A DNA stretch of 64,000 nucleotides from Ruminococcus sp. AF46-10NS (GCF_003474435.1 NZ_QRNF01000016.1:7933-71932); one strand, 5' to 3'. Positions 45,481 to 55,144 are shown, numbered from the stretch's first letter. The notes: a model not told the origin generated them from the sequence alone. A program made the numbers and translations.

Positions 45481-46638
45481 ATGCAGTTTTCAAAAAGACT
45501 GGACAGATTTGGAGATGAAATTTTTGCAGCTCTGAACAACCGGCGCATGGAGCTGGAAACACAGGGCATGAAGATCTATAACATGAGTGTGGGAACTCCG
45601 GATTTCAAGACACCGGAATATATTAAAAAGGCCGTAGCGGAAGCGGCCATGGATGACGACAACTGGAAGTACAGCCTACGTGATCTGCCGGAGCTTCTGG
45701 ACTCTGTCTGTACTTATTATAAGAAACGCTTTGATGTGGAACTGACACCGGACATGGTGATGACTGTTTATGGAAGCCAGGAAGGAATGGGACATCTTGG
45801 CATGGCGCTATGCGATGAGGGAGATACAGTACTTCTCCCGGATCCGTGCTATCCCGTATTTGCAGCAGGCAGCCTGATGGCAGGGGCAGTTCCTTATTAT
45901 TACCCGCTTGTTGCAGAACATGATTTTCTCCCTTATGTGAAGGGCATTCCGGAAGAAGTGGCGAAGAAGGCCAAATATATGGTAGTGTCCCTGCCGTCCA
46001 ACCCGGTAGGAAGCATTGCTACCCCGGGACTTTACGAAGAAATCGTGGAATTTGCGAAAAAATATGATATTCTGATCATTCATGACAATGCTTACAGCGA
46101 TATCATCTTTGACGGAGCTTTCGGCGGAAGCTTCCTGGCAACTCCGGGAGCGAAAGATATTGGCGTGGAGTTTTTCAGTCTTTCCAAATCATTTAATGTC
46201 ACAGGTGCGAGACTCAGTTTTCTGGTAGGCCGTCCGGATGTGATCGCAGCACTTCGTAAACTGAGAAGCCAGATTGACTTCGGTATGTTTCTGCCGCTCC
46301 AGAAAGCTGCCATCGCCGCACTGAATGGCCCGCTGGAAAGTGTAAAAGAACAGTGCCAGATGTACCAGGAGAGAAGAGATGCACTCTGTCAGGGACTTCG
46401 TGATATTGGCTGGGAACTTCCTAATGGAAAAGGCACCATGTTCGTCTGGGCGAAGATCCCGGGCGGCCGCACAGACAGTATGGCTTTCTGTATGGAACTG
46501 ATGGAAAAAGCCGGTGTCATTGTAACCCCGGGAGCAAGCTTCGGTCCACACGGGGAAGGATATGTACGCTTCGCTCTTGTCCTTCCACCAGAGAAGATCC
46601 AGGAAGCAGTGGAAGCGATCCGGAAGAGCGAGTTATAG
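45481..46638 (+). CDS. Class I/II PLP-dependent aminotransferase, DapL/AspC-like
   Basis: This is a fold-type I aminotransferase of 385 aa. It shows YNMSVGTPDFKTPEYI near the start, LLPDPCYPVFAAGSLMAGA, the substrate motif VSLPSNPVGSIAT (usually NPTG), the aspartate in IIHDNAYSDIIFDG, the PLP lysine in FFSLSKSFNVTGARL (about residue 235) and the arginine in GEGYVRFALV. The sequence style resembles LL-diaminopimelate aminotransferase or the related MalY/AlaT group. lysA elsewhere in the window fits a DAP link, but specificity cannot be fixed from sequence. The ATG follows AGAGGGACG. Confidence 0.82.
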   Translation: MQFSKRLDRFGDEIFAALNNRRMELETQGMKIYNMSVGTPDFKTPEYIKKAVAEAAMDDDNWKYSLRDLPELLDSVCTYYKKRFDVELTPDMVMTVYGSQEGMGHLGMALCDEGDTVLLPDPCYPVFAAGSLMAGAVPYYYPLVAEHDFLPYVKGIPEEVAKKAKYMVVSLPSNPVGSIATPGLYEEIVEFAKKYDILIIHDNAYSDIIFDGAFGGSFLATPGAKDIGVEFFSLSKSFNVTGARLSFLVGRPDVIAALRKLRSQIDFGMFLPLQKAAIAALNGPLESVKEQCQMYQERRDALCQGLRDIGWELPNGKGTMFVWAKIPGGRTDSMAFCMELMEKAGVIVTPGASFGPHGEGYVRFALVLPPEKIQEAVEAIRKSEL

Positions 46639-46681
46639 TCAAGTGGAGATTCGCAACTTCGCAGGGGACTTCCTTGATTGG

Positions 46682-47956
46682 TTAAATGATCCGAAGTGGC
46701 TTTTTCATCTCATGGATAAAAGGCAGGCCTGTCTTGTGGCAGAGAAGCATTTCGTAAAGATTGGAAGCCTCACAGGTTTCATGAAAAAGCTGAAGTGCAT
46801 TTTCATCAAGGATTGAAGAGGCATCCGCTGCCTTGGTAATTAATGGGATTGAGGAATTCTTCTTGATCTGGCTGAGAAGCGGAGCACTGTTTTTTCGAAA
46901 ACCAAAGTACCCGGGCATAGGGAATATGTCCGGGTGCTTTTGTTTTTTGATTAAGAAAGATTCGGACAAGGCTGCGGCAAATAGCAGAACGGGTAATATC
47001 CCGTGTTTTCAGAAGATCCGCAAACTGGGAAAAACCTTCATATTGATTACGGGATTTCAGTATACGTCGGATCAGTGCATCCGAAAGATCCGGATACATT
47101 TGTAAAGTTTCTTCGGATTCCAGAAGAAGTTTGTAATGCAGAGGAAGATCCAGTGCTGAGTCAGAAAGCCATGCTCCTTTTTCGAGAGAATCCAGAAATC
47201 CGGAAATAGAAGCAGAAGGAATCAATCGGGAAAAATCAGCAGACTGCCCGGCTTTTTCGGACTTTTTCATAAGGTTCCGGATGCCGGAAGCAGAGGGAAA
47301 CTTTTCATCAGAAAGAAGAGAAAAATCCGTATCATGATAACCACTTCCTTTTCTTAAAAGTGCATGAGGAATGATCCGGCTGTTAATACGGAGAAGTGCC
47401 TTGCAGTATTCGATTCCCAGGATATTGTTAGGAGAAGAAAGGACGAGCTCAATATGTTCTGACGAAGTACCCAATGTATTTAGCCCGGAAGCGATTTTTT
47501 CCTGAATGTAACCGATCAGTGCACTGCTTCTTGCAGCAGGAAAACTCATTCCGGCACGAAGATTCTGCTGAAGGAGATTACGATATTCAGACGGTTCTTT
47601 CACCAGGATCTCTGCAACATCCATAAGAATCTCTGTATCTCCGCATTCACTTCCGAAACATAATTCATCTGCAACACCAAGCCCGTCAAGAAGACTTACC
47701 CCACCTGCGGCAAACCCTTCTGCACTGGCCGTTGCTGTCTGCACCGGCATTTCCAGAACCAGGTCAGCACCACCAAGAAGAGCCATCTCAGTCCGGACAT
47801 GTTTTCCATAAGGGCAGGAGCACCTCTCTGTACAAAATCTCCGCTCATGGCGATTACAACATAATCAGCACCAATAGTTTCTTTTGCACAGCGGATCTGA
47901 TATTCATGCCCCCTGTGAAATGGGTTATATTCTGCAACAATTCCAACAACTTTCAT
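46682..47956 (-). CDS. tmcAL: tRNA(Met) cytidine acetate ligase (TmcAL/YlbM; two frameshifts)
   Basis: TmcAL acetylates the wobble cytidine of elongator tRNA-Met from acetate and ATP. The nucleotidyltransferase signature GIVAEYNPFHRGHEYQI is at residues 4-20 and SGDFVQRGAPALME at 39-52. Two breaks interrupt it: one missing A (T-run 47802-47805 on the + strand; should read MEKHVRTEMALLGGADLVLEMP-like) and one extra base at the AAA of 46904-46906, after which the true C-terminus reads LGFRKNSAPLLSQIKK and ends at 46682. The two shifts cancel, giving about 424 aa, the family length. The ATG at 47956 is the family start. It is convergent with the aminotransferase gene. Confidence 0.85.
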
Positions 47957-48050
47957 ATAAAAAATACCTGCCGTTTCTGAAAATTCAAATCTTGAAATAA
48001 GCTTTTATAATATAATAATGGTGCTATTTTAACATAAGCAATGTAAAAAG

Positions 48051-48197
48051 TTAAGCGGCATTCGAAATCTGTTTTGCTGCCATAAAACCGAATGCTGCTG
48101 TACGCTCTGTACCCGGCAACACCCTTTGTAAGATACAGAAATCACGCAATTCATGATCGTGAACCGAAATCCTCGGGCCATCTGTGACCTTTACCAT
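48051..48197 (-). CDS. Possible small protein of unknown function (48 aa)
   Basis: A 48-codon frame begins MVKVTDGPRISVHDHELRDF and ends KQISNAA. GAGGTG stands 7 bases before the ATG on the minus strand, which is a good ribosome site, and the codon choice is not unlike neighbours. I recognise no family or motif, and no terminator or promoter was assigned. It lies in the 426-base gap between tmcAL and pta, where apart from the pta promoter I see nothing else. It may be a real small gene, a remnant or chance. Confidence 0.3.
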   Translation of the reverse strand: MVKVTDGPRISVHDHELRDFCILQRVLPGTERTAAFGFMAAKQISNAA

Positions 48198-48287
48198 AAA
48201 AAAACACCTCGCAGAACATTGCCGGTGAATAGTAACCATTGCACTTCAAAAAATACGCAGTATAGCCATTTTCTGACAATGAAACGC

Positions 48288-48316
48288 TTGAAAAGAAAAG
48301 GGTAAGGGGGTATAAT
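48288..48316 (+). promoter_or_regulatory. Sigma-A promoter for pta-ackA
   Basis: TTGAAA and a perfect TATAAT with 17-base spacing, about 67 bases before the pta ATG. Confidence 0.7.
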
Positions 48317-48382
48317 AAACGCAGTGTAGTGCCCGAACAGACACTAGCGTTTTTGTTACATCAAGAAAGGAGCCATTTAATC

Positions 48383-49390
48383 ATGGGATTTGTTGAACTG
48401 CTTAAGAAAAGAGCAAAAGAAAGCGTAAAAACAATTGTACTGCCAGAGACAGAGGATATGAGAACTCTTGAGGCAACTGACAAGATTCTGAAAGAGGGAG
48501 TTGCCAAGATCATCCTTATCGGTAAAGAGGAAGAGATCAACAAGAAAGCAGCAGAGGGCGGCTTTGATATTTCCGGCGCACAGATCGTAGATCCTGAGAC
48601 ATCTGACAGAACTCAGGCATACATTGATAAATTCGTAGAGCTGAGAGCTAAGAAAGGTATGACACCTGAGAAAGCGAAAGAGATCCTTCACACTCAGTAC
48701 CCATACTATGGCGTAATGATGGTTAAGATGGGCGATGCAGACGGTATGGTATCCGGTGCCTGCCACTCTACAGCAGACACACTCCGTCCGTGCCTTCAGA
48801 TCCTGAAGACTAAACCAGGAACAAAACTTGTATCTGCATTCTTCCTGATCGTAGTTCCGGACTGCGAGTACGGCGCAAACGGTGCATTCGTATTTGCTGA
48901 TTCCGGTCTGAACCAGAACCCGACTCCGGAGGAACTTTCCGCAATCGCAGCATCTTCCGCAGAGTCCTTTGAACTTCTTGTTCAGGAGGAGCCGATCGTA
49001 GCTATGCTTTCTCACTCCACCAAGGGAAGTGCAAAACATCCTGACGTAGATAAAGTAGTAGAGGCTACAAGAATCGCAAAAGAGGAGCATCCGGAGCTTA
49101 AGCTTGACGGAGAGTTCCAGCTTGATGCAGCTATCGTTCCAAGCGTAGGCGCATCCAAAGCACCAGGAAGCGAAGTAGCTGGTAAAGCTAACGTACTGGT
49201 ATTCCCTGACCTTGATGCAGGTAACATCGGATACAAACTTGCTCAGCGTCTTGGTAAAGCAGAAGCATACGGACCTGTTACACAGGGTATCGCAAAACCT
49301 GTAAACGACCTGTCCCGCGGATGCTCTGCAGATGATATCGTAGGTGTTGTAGCTATCACAGCAGTACAGTGCCAGGCAGAGGATAAATAA
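48383..49390 (+). CDS. pta: Phosphate acetyltransferase
   Basis: Pta exchanges acetyl-CoA and phosphate for acetyl phosphate, the first step of acetate formation. The start [72 protein letters not shown] and [19 protein letters not shown] are family hallmarks. I chose the ATG at 48383 behind AGAAAGGAG, giving the usual 335 aa; the upstream in-frame part is not family-like. ackA follows 26 bases downstream, and the pair produces ATP from acetyl-CoA during fermentation. Acetogenic use in either direction is possible. Confidence 0.96.
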   Translation: MGFVELLKKRAKESVKTIVLPETEDMRTLEATDKILKEGVAKIILIGKEEEINKKAAEGGFDISGAQIVDPETSDRTQAYIDKFVELRAKKGMTPEKAKEILHTQYPYYGVMMVKMGDADGMVSGACHSTADTLRPCLQILKTKPGTKLVSAFFLIVVPDCEYGANGAFVFADSGLNQNPTPEELSAIAASSAESFELLVQEEPIVAMLSHSTKGSAKHPDVDKVVEATRIAKEEHPELKLDGEFQLDAAIVPSVGASKAPGSEVAGKANVLVFPDLDAGNIGYKLAQRLGKAEAYGPVTQGIAKPVNDLSRGCSADDIVGVVAITAVQCQAEDK

Positions 49391-49416
49391 TTATTGAAAA
49401 TCAGGAGAGTAAAATC

Positions 49417-50607
49417 ATGAACGTATTAGTTATCAACTGTGGAAGTTCTTCATTAAAATATCAGTTAATCGATTCTGAGACAGAGAATGTACTTGCAAAA
49501 GGTCTCTGCGAGAGAATCGGTATCGACGGAAGACTGGTATATCAGAAAGCCGGCTGTGACAAAGAGATCACAGAGGCAGCTATGCCAACACATAAAGAAG
49601 CGATCCAGATGGTACTGGATGCTCTTACAAACGATAAGACAGGTGCTATCGGAAGCCTGAAAGAGGTTAACGCTATCGGACATCGTGTCGTACACGGCGG
49701 CGAGAAATTCGCTTCTTCCGCAGTGATCACAGACGAGATGATCAAAGCAGTAGAAGAGTGCAATGACCTTGCACCGCTTCACAACCCGGCTAACCTTATC
49801 GGTATCCGTGTATGTGCAGAACTTATGCCAGGTGTACCGCAGGTAGGCGTATTTGATACAGCTTTCCATCAGACAATGCCGGCTAAAGCATATCTCTATG
49901 GACTTCCGCTTGACTTCTACAAGAAATATAAAGTAAGAAGATATGGCTTCCACGGAACATCCCACAGCTTCGTATCCAAGAGAGCTGTTGAGTTCCTTGG
50001 CCTTGACAAAGATAACTCCAAAGTTATTGTCTGCCACCTTGGAAACGGATCTTCCATCAGTGCAGTTGTAAACGGCAAATGCGTAGATACAACAATGGGT
50101 CTTACACCACTTGAAGGTGTTGTTATGGGAACACGTTCCGGTAACATCGATCCGGCTATCATGGAGTTTATTGCCAAGAAAGAGAATCTGGACATCGAGG
50201 GCGTTATGAACGTACTCAACAAGAAATCCGGTCTTCTTGGACTTTCCGGCGGACTTTCCAGCGATTTCCGTGACCTCAACGAGGCAGCTGAAGGCGGAAA
50301 CGAAGATGCAGCTAACGCAATCGATGTTCTTTGCTACGGCATCGCTAAATTCGTAGGCGGATATGTCGCAGCAATGAATGGTGTTGACGCTATCGTATTC
50401 ACAGCAGGTATCGGCGAGAACGCTATTCCGGTACGTGAGAAAGTTGTAAGCTATCTTGGATACCTTGGCGTAACACTTGACAAAGATGCTAACGGACATC
50501 GCGGCGAGGAGATCGTGATCTCCACACCGGATTCCAGAGTTAAGGTTGCTGTTATCCCGACTAACGAGGAGCTTGCAATCTGCCGTGAGACTGTAGCACT
50601 GGTATAA
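49417..50607 (+). CDS. ackA: Acetate kinase
   Basis: AckA converts acetyl phosphate and ADP to acetate and ATP. NVLVINCGSSSLKYQLID (residues 2-19), VVHGGEKF, the catalytic-region FDTAFHQTMPAKAYLYGLP, RRYGFHGTSHSFVS, the adenosine-site CHLGNGSSISAVVNGK and FTAGIGENA are all intact. The 396-residue length is standard. A CAGGAGAG site precedes the ATG. It forms an operon with pta and is followed by a strong hairpin. Confidence 0.97.
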   Translation: MNVLVINCGSSSLKYQLIDSETENVLAKGLCERIGIDGRLVYQKAGCDKEITEAAMPTHKEAIQMVLDALTNDKTGAIGSLKEVNAIGHRVVHGGEKFASSAVITDEMIKAVEECNDLAPLHNPANLIGIRVCAELMPGVPQVGVFDTAFHQTMPAKAYLYGLPLDFYKKYKVRRYGFHGTSHSFVSKRAVEFLGLDKDNSKVIVCHLGNGSSISAVVNGKCVDTTMGLTPLEGVVMGTRSGNIDPAIMEFIAKKENLDIEGVMNVLNKKSGLLGLSGGLSSDFRDLNEAAEGGNEDAANAIDVLCYGIAKFVGGYVAAMNGVDAIVFTAGIGENAIPVREKVVSYLGYLGVTLDKDANGHRGEEIVISTPDSRVKVAVIPTNEELAICRETVALV

Positions 50608-50678
50608 TCAGAGTTACCTGACATTATCAGGCACGCCACAGTTCGGGCACATGACCGGAGATTTATATTGGAATTATC

Positions 50679-50707
50679 GGGGGCTGACTATCAGAAGTTC
50701 AGCCCCC
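50679..50707 (+). terminator. Terminator-like hairpin after ackA
   Basis: GGGGGCTGA and TCAGCCCCC form a perfect 9-bp stem with an 11-base loop. The following T-run is weak (GTAGTTT), so termination may be partial. Confidence 0.6.
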
Positions 50708-50760
50708 GTAGTTTCCTCATCAAAAATTTAAAAAAATGTAATATTTTCCCGAAAATAACG

Positions 50761-50789
50761 TTGACAAATCACAAGAGCATATGTATAAT
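50761..50789 (+). promoter_or_regulatory. Consensus sigma-A promoter for yceD-rpmF
   Basis: Perfect TTGACA and perfect TATAAT, 17 bases apart, only about 27 bases before the yceD ATG, so the leader is very short. Confidence 0.75.
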
Positions 50790-50815
50790 AAATCGAGTGT
50801 GGATAGGAGAGACTT

Positions 50816-51343
50816 ATGCAGATTCAATTATTAGACATTTCTTCCTCTGATGGTAAGACAATCCAGGAGTCGGTAATTCCGGAACTGGAGAAGATTGATT
50901 TTCAGATGGGAAGTTTTCCGGTACTTGTGAAAGAACCAGTGGAACTTACGATCACCAACACAGGTGATAAGGTTCTTGAACTTACAGGAACCGGTAAGAT
51001 TACAGTAGGGATTCCCTGTGACCGCTGTCTTGAGACAGTTTCAGTAGAGATACCGCTGGAATTCAAGAAGAAGCTTGATATGAAGCTTTCTGATGAAGAG
51101 CGTGTCAACGATCTGGATGAGAGCAGCTATCTCACAGGTATGAACCTGGATGTGGACCGGTTGGTCTATCTTGAGGTATTGATAAGCTGGCCTTTGAAGG
51201 TCTTATGTAAAGAAGATTGCAAAGGTATCTGCAGCCGCTGCGGGAAGAACCTGAACGAAGGTCCCTGCGGATGCAAGGAGGAGCCGAAGGATCCCCGCAT
51301 GGCAGCTATCAGTGATATATTCAGTAAATTTAAGGAGGTGTAA
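50816..51343 (+). CDS. YceD/DUF177 family protein
   Basis: This 175-residue protein is of the DUF177 (YceD) type found next to rpmF in most bacteria and linked to 23S rRNA processing or ribosome assembly. Four-cysteine wording is visible: PCDRCLETV in the middle and CKEDCKGICSRCGKNLNEGPCGC near the C-terminus, likely a zinc site. The ATG follows ATAGGAGAG. rpmF begins three bases after its stop, so the two are translated together. Confidence 0.88.
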   Translation: MQIQLLDISSSDGKTIQESVIPELEKIDFQMGSFPVLVKEPVELTITNTGDKVLELTGTGKITVGIPCDRCLETVSVEIPLEFKKKLDMKLSDEERVNDLDESSYLTGMNLDVDRLVYLEVLISWPLKVLCKEDCKGICSRCGKNLNEGPCGCKEEPKDPRMAAISDIFSKFKEV

Positions 51344-51346
51344 CCT

Positions 51347-51529
51347 ATGTCCATTTGTCCTAAGAACAAATCTTCCAAAGCTAGACGTGACAAGAGAAGA
51401 GCGAACTGGAAAATGAGCGCTATGAACCTTGTTAAATGCAGCAAATGTGGAGCTCTTATGATGCCGCACAGAGTATGCAAAGCTTGCGGAAGCTACAATA
51501 AGAAGGAAATCATCAAAGTTGAGGACTAA
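51347..51529 (+). CDS. rpmF: 50S ribosomal protein L32
   Basis: L32 is a small large-subunit protein. The start ICPKNKSSKARRDKRRANWK is diagnostic, followed by the zinc ribbon CSKCGALMMPHRVCKAC. Length is 60 aa. AAGGAGGTG lies 8 bases upstream of the ATG. All four cysteines are kept, so this is the zinc-binding form. Confidence 0.95.
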   Translation: MSICPKNKSSKARRDKRRANWKMSAMNLVKCSKCGALMMPHRVCKACGSYNKKEIIKVED

Positions 51530-51556
51530 TCCTTCCAACTTATGCGATGCAGAAAA

Positions 51557-51598
51557 GAGTCTGGTATGCTTAATGAAGTATACCGGCTTTTTTTTATA
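51557..51598 (+). terminator. Terminator after rpmF
   Basis: AGTCTGGTAT and GTATACCGGCT pair imperfectly with a short loop and are followed by eight T residues. Confidence 0.6.
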
Positions 51599-51655
51599 CT
51601 AAAAAAAATGAATCGTGAAAACTATATAACGAGGGGAAAAGGAAATAAAAATTAT

Positions 51656-53038
51656 ATGAAAACAAATTTACAGAAAGAAAATACCGCCAAAGTAAATCAG
51701 ATCACAGAAGGCGTGATCTGGAAGCAGCTTCTGCTGTTTTTCTTTCCGATCCTGTTCGGAACATTATTCCAGCAGGTTTATAATACCGCCGATACTGTAG
51801 TAGTAGGGCGGTTTGTGGGAAAAGAAGCACTGGCAGCAGTAGGTGGATCTTCCAGCATGATCGTGAATCTGATCGTTGGATTCTTCGTGGGTCTGTGTTC
51901 CGGAGCAGCTGTAGTGATCTCTCAGTATTATGGGGCAAAAGACAGCAAAAATCTAAAAAAGGCACTTCACACTTCCATGATCTTCTGTCTGGCAGCCAGT
52001 GTGGTCGTAGGCATGGCAGGTTTTATCCTGGCAGAGCCGATCCTGCACCTTATGAAAACACCGGCAGAAGTAATCCCGGATTCTGTGCTGTATCTCCACA
52101 TCTATTTTGCAGGAACTTTTTTTAACCTGGTATACAATATGGTATCCAGTATCTTACGTTCAGTAGGAGACTCAAAAAGACCCCTGTATGTGCTGATCAT
52201 CACCTGCCTTCTTAATATTCTTCTGGATGTAATCTTTGTGGTGAGCTTCCATATGGGTGTTTTGGGTGTTGCACTTGCAACAGTAAGCTGCCAGGCAGTC
52301 AGTGCCATTCTTGTTACCTGGTTTCTGATGCGGGCGAACGATATTTACCGCCTAAAGTTCCATGAGATCCGGTTTGATGCACATTCCCTGGCAGCAGTTC
52401 TCCGCATCGGACTTCCGGCAGGACTGGAATCTGTAATGTACAACATTGCCAATCTGACCATTCAGATATTTGTCAATGAGCTTGGAACAGATACCGTGGC
52501 AGCCTGGGGAACCCTGGGAAAAATTGATGCTGTATTCTGGATGGTGTGCAATGCTTTTGCCATCTCAATTACCACCTTTGTGGGCCAGAATTACGGTGCC
52601 GGAAAATACCGCCGTATGCAAAAAAGCGTCCGTGTCTGTATGATAATGGCTTACATTACCGCCTTTATTGTAAGCGGAGGTATTTTTCTGTTTGCAGAGC
52701 CTATTTACCGTCTGTTTACCACAGATCAGGGAGTTGTGGACATCGGTGTTCATATGATCCGTTTCCTGATTCCGTCCTACGCCCTTTATGTAGTGATCGG
52801 TATTCTCTCCGGTGCACTCAGGGGAGCAGGAAAAGTGCTGATACCCATGATCCTGACCTGCGGAGGAGTGTGCCTGATCCGTATTATCTGGCTGTTTGTT
52901 TTTGTTACCAGGCATCCGGGAATCAATAATATCATGCTCAGTTATCCGGTATCCTGGGTGATCACGGCAGTTCTGTTTGTGATCTACTATTTCAGCCATT
53001 TTCCGGGAATACGTAAAGAAAAACAAAAAATTATTTAA
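51656..53038 (+). CDS. MATE family efflux transporter
   Basis: A second MATE-type antiporter (460 aa, about 12 membrane segments): ILFGTLFQQVYNTADTVVVG, RFVGKEALAAVGGSSSMI, the second-half FAISITTFVGQNYGAGKYR and SILRSVGDSKRPLYVL. I chose the ATG at 51656 because the family start (TEGVIWKQLLLFFFPILFG) follows shortly and the longer upstream frame crosses the rpmF terminator. Drug or metabolite export is known for the family; the substrate here is unknown. Its TAA stop lies within the second copy of the repeated cloverleaf element. Confidence 0.87.
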   Translation: MKTNLQKENTAKVNQITEGVIWKQLLLFFFPILFGTLFQQVYNTADTVVVGRFVGKEALAAVGGSSSMIVNLIVGFFVGLCSGAAVVISQYYGAKDSKNLKKALHTSMIFCLAASVVVGMAGFILAEPILHLMKTPAEVIPDSVLYLHIYFAGTFFNLVYNMVSSILRSVGDSKRPLYVLIITCLLNILLDVIFVVSFHMGVLGVALATVSCQAVSAILVTWFLMRANDIYRLKFHEIRFDAHSLAAVLRIGLPAGLESVMYNIANLTIQIFVNELGTDTVAAWGTLGKIDAVFWMVCNAFAISITTFVGQNYGAGKYRRMQKSVRVCMIMAYITAFIVSGGIFLFAEPIYRLFTTDQGVVDIGVHMIRFLIPSYALYVVIGILSGALRGAGKVLIPMILTCGGVCLIRIIWLFVFVTRHPGINNIMLSYPVSWVITAVLFVIYYFSHFPGIRKEKQKII

Positions 53039-53197
53039 CCGAATCAAGTAAGTCCCCTGCTTCAATTGCGAGGAACAATAAGCAGTGGGTGGGACTTACT
53101 TGTATCAGGAGGGGTATAAGCCCCTCCCTGATAAACTGCGGAGCAGTTATTCGGTTATGAGCAAGTAGCGAAAGCGGATTGCGAATATCCGATTGAC
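53031..53197. repeat. Cloverleaf-forming intergenic repeat, copy 2
   Basis: This 167-base element matches the copy at 15973-16140 over its whole length with only a few differences, all in loops or in arm C (an extra C gives CCCCTCCCTGATA). The outer stem AACCGAAT (53037-53044)/ATTCGGTT (53149-53156), arms B and D and the CGGAT/ATCCG tail hairpin are kept. Its first bases provide the stop codon of the MATE gene. It lies upstream of the ABC-F promoter on the same strand as both neighbours, so unlike copy 1 it is not between convergent genes. Confidence 0.85.
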
Positions 53198-53245
53198 CGA
53201 AATCCGGACAAAAAACAAAGAAGATAGCGGAAAGCAAGGCAGTTC

Positions 53246-53274
53246 TTGACGGGAATAGAAAAATTCGCTATCCT
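53246..53274 (+). promoter_or_regulatory. Sigma-A promoter for the ABC-F gene
   Basis: TTGACG and TATCCT with 17-base spacing, about 40 bases before the ATG. The leader is too short for the attenuator usually found with antibiotic-resistance ABC-F genes. Confidence 0.5.
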
Positions 53275-53314
53275 ATCATGGAAATGATTTTTTCATGAAC
53301 GGAGAAGATAAAGC

Positions 53315-55144
53315 ATGAATATTTTGAACATAGAACACATTAATAAGATTTTTGGTGACAAAGTGATCTTTGATGATATTTCCTGCGGTATTGACCAGGG
53401 CGAGAAGATCGGGATCATCGGTGTGAACGGGACAGGAAAGACCACTCTGCTCCGCGTGATCGCAGGAGAAGAAGAACCAGATGAGGGACAGGTGATCACC
53501 CAGAACGGGATCCGTATCAGCTGGCTTCCCCAGACACCGGAATTTCCTCAGCATATGACCATTCTGGACTATGTGGCAGAGGGAAAATGGCAGAAAGACT
53601 GGAGTACAGAGAGCGAGGCACGCCGTATGCTGAATACTCTGGGGATCACAGACCAGAATATCAATATGGATAATCTTTCCGGCGGAGAGAAAAAACGAGT
53701 GGCTCTGGCCAGAATGCTTCTAAACCCTGCAGATATTCTGATTTTGGACGAGCCTACCAACCACCTGGACGGAGAGATGGTAACGTGGCTGGAGGATTTT
53801 CTCCGGGGATTTCGGGGAACTGTGATCATGGTAACGCATGACCGTTATTTCCTGGACCGCGTAGCCAACCGTATCCTGGAAATCAGCCATGGCAAACTGT
53901 ATTCTTATGCTGGCGATTATTCCAAATTTCTGGAATTGAAGGCTCAGAGAGAAGAGATGGAGCTTGCCAGTGACCGGAAACGCCGCAGCGTTCTCCGTAT
54001 GGAACTGGAATGGGCTGCAAGAGGATGCCGTGCCAGAAGCACCAAGCAGAGAGCAAGGCTGGACCGCCTGGAAGCCCTGAAAGCAGGCAAAACTCCTGTA
54101 AAAGATTCCAGCGTGGAGATGGATTCCATTGAAACCCGCATGGGCAAAAAAACTGTGGAATTTCACCATGTAAGTAAAGCAATCGAGGGCCGTACGCTGA
54201 TCAGTGATTTTGATTATATTGTGCTTCGAAATCAGCGCCTTGGGATTATCGGCCCTAATGGCTGCGGTAAATCCACACTCCTTAAGATGGTAGAAGGAAT
54301 GGTAGCCCCGGATTCCGGTGAGATCCAGATCGGTGAGACCATCCGTATCGGGTATCTTGCCCAGAATGTTCCGGATATGGACGGGAGACAGCGAGTGATC
54401 GACTACATACGCGAGGTGGCAGAATATGTTCCGACGAAAGAGGGAAGGATCACTGCTTCCCAGATGCTTGAGAGATTTCTTTTTGACCCGGCTATGCAGT
54501 ATACTCCGGTTGAGAAGCTTTCCGGAGGGGAGAAACGAAGACTGTATCTTCTGAAAGTCCTGATGGAAGCTCCCAATGTGCTTCTTCTGGATGAGCCTGG
54601 AAATGACCTGGATATCCCGACCATGACCATTCTCGAGGACTATCTGGATTCATTTTCAGGCATTGTGATCACAGTATCTCATGACCGCTATTTCCTGGAT
54701 AATGTTGTAAACCGGATCATGGCTTTTGAGGGAGAGGGCAGACTGGTACAGTACGAAGGGGGATATACTGATTACCTGGAGGCGAAAGCCCGGAAAGGCC
54801 AGATTCTTGAGACCCGTGCTGATATGCCTGGCAGTACTCAGGCAGAGAACGAACCCCAGGAAAAAAAGAAATCTTCAGCAGATACCTGGAAGCAGAACAG
54901 GAAACAAAAGCTGAAATTTACCTATAAAGAACAGAAAGAATTCGAGACCATCGACGAGACGATAGCAGCACTGGAGGAACGTCTGGAACAGCTGGATAAA
55001 GAGATGGCTGCCAATGCCACCAACGCAGGGAAGCTCCGGGAGCTTTCTGATGAGCAGCAGGAGACTCAGCAGAAGCTGGATGAAAAGATGGACCGATGGG
55101 TATATTTAAATGATCTTGCAGAAAAGATCGCAGAACAGGAATAG
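53315..55144 (+). CDS. ABC-F family ATPase, Uup-like
   Basis: Two ABC cassettes on one 609-residue chain without membrane segments mark an ABC-F protein, which acts on ribosomes. Cassette 1 has GVNGTGKTTLL, LSGGEKKRVALARMLL and LILDEPTNHLD; cassette 2 has GPNGCGKSTLL, LSGGEKRRLYLLKVL and LLLDEPGNDLDIPTM. The interdomain linker (about 220-265) contains WAARGCRARSTKQRARLDRL, close to the Uup motif, and a coiled C-terminus (about 540-609) also fits Uup. A housekeeping translation-rescue or assembly role is more likely than drug resistance. TTGACG promoter and GGAGAAG ribosome site precede it. Confidence 0.88.
   Translation: MNILNIEHINKIFGDKVIFDDISCGIDQGEKIGIIGVNGTGKTTLLRVIAGEEEPDEGQVITQNGIRISWLPQTPEFPQHMTILDYVAEGKWQKDWSTESEARRMLNTLGITDQNINMDNLSGGEKKRVALARMLLNPADILILDEPTNHLDGEMVTWLEDFLRGFRGTVIMVTHDRYFLDRVANRILEISHGKLYSYAGDYSKFLELKAQREEMELASDRKRRSVLRMELEWAARGCRARSTKQRARLDRLEALKAGKTPVKDSSVEMDSIETRMGKKTVEFHHVSKAIEGRTLISDFDYIVLRNQRLGIIGPNGCGKSTLLKMVEGMVAPDSGEIQIGETIRIGYLAQNVPDMDGRQRVIDYIREVAEYVPTKEGRITASQMLERFLFDPAMQYTPVEKLSGGEKRRLYLLKVLMEAPNVLLLDEPGNDLDIPTMTILEDYLDSFSGIVITVSHDRYFLDNVVNRIMAFEGEGRLVQYEGGYTDYLEAKARKGQILETRADMPGSTQAENEPQEKKKSSADTWKQNRKQKLKFTYKEQKEFETIDETIAALEERLEQLDKEMAANATNAGKLRELSDEQQETQQKLDEKMDRWVYLNDLAEKIAEQE

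Noticed and set aside
53315-55144. ABC-F gene as an antibiotic-resistance (Vga/Lsa-type) determinant
   Set aside because: The linker and C-terminal coiled coil look Uup-like, and there is no attenuator leader.
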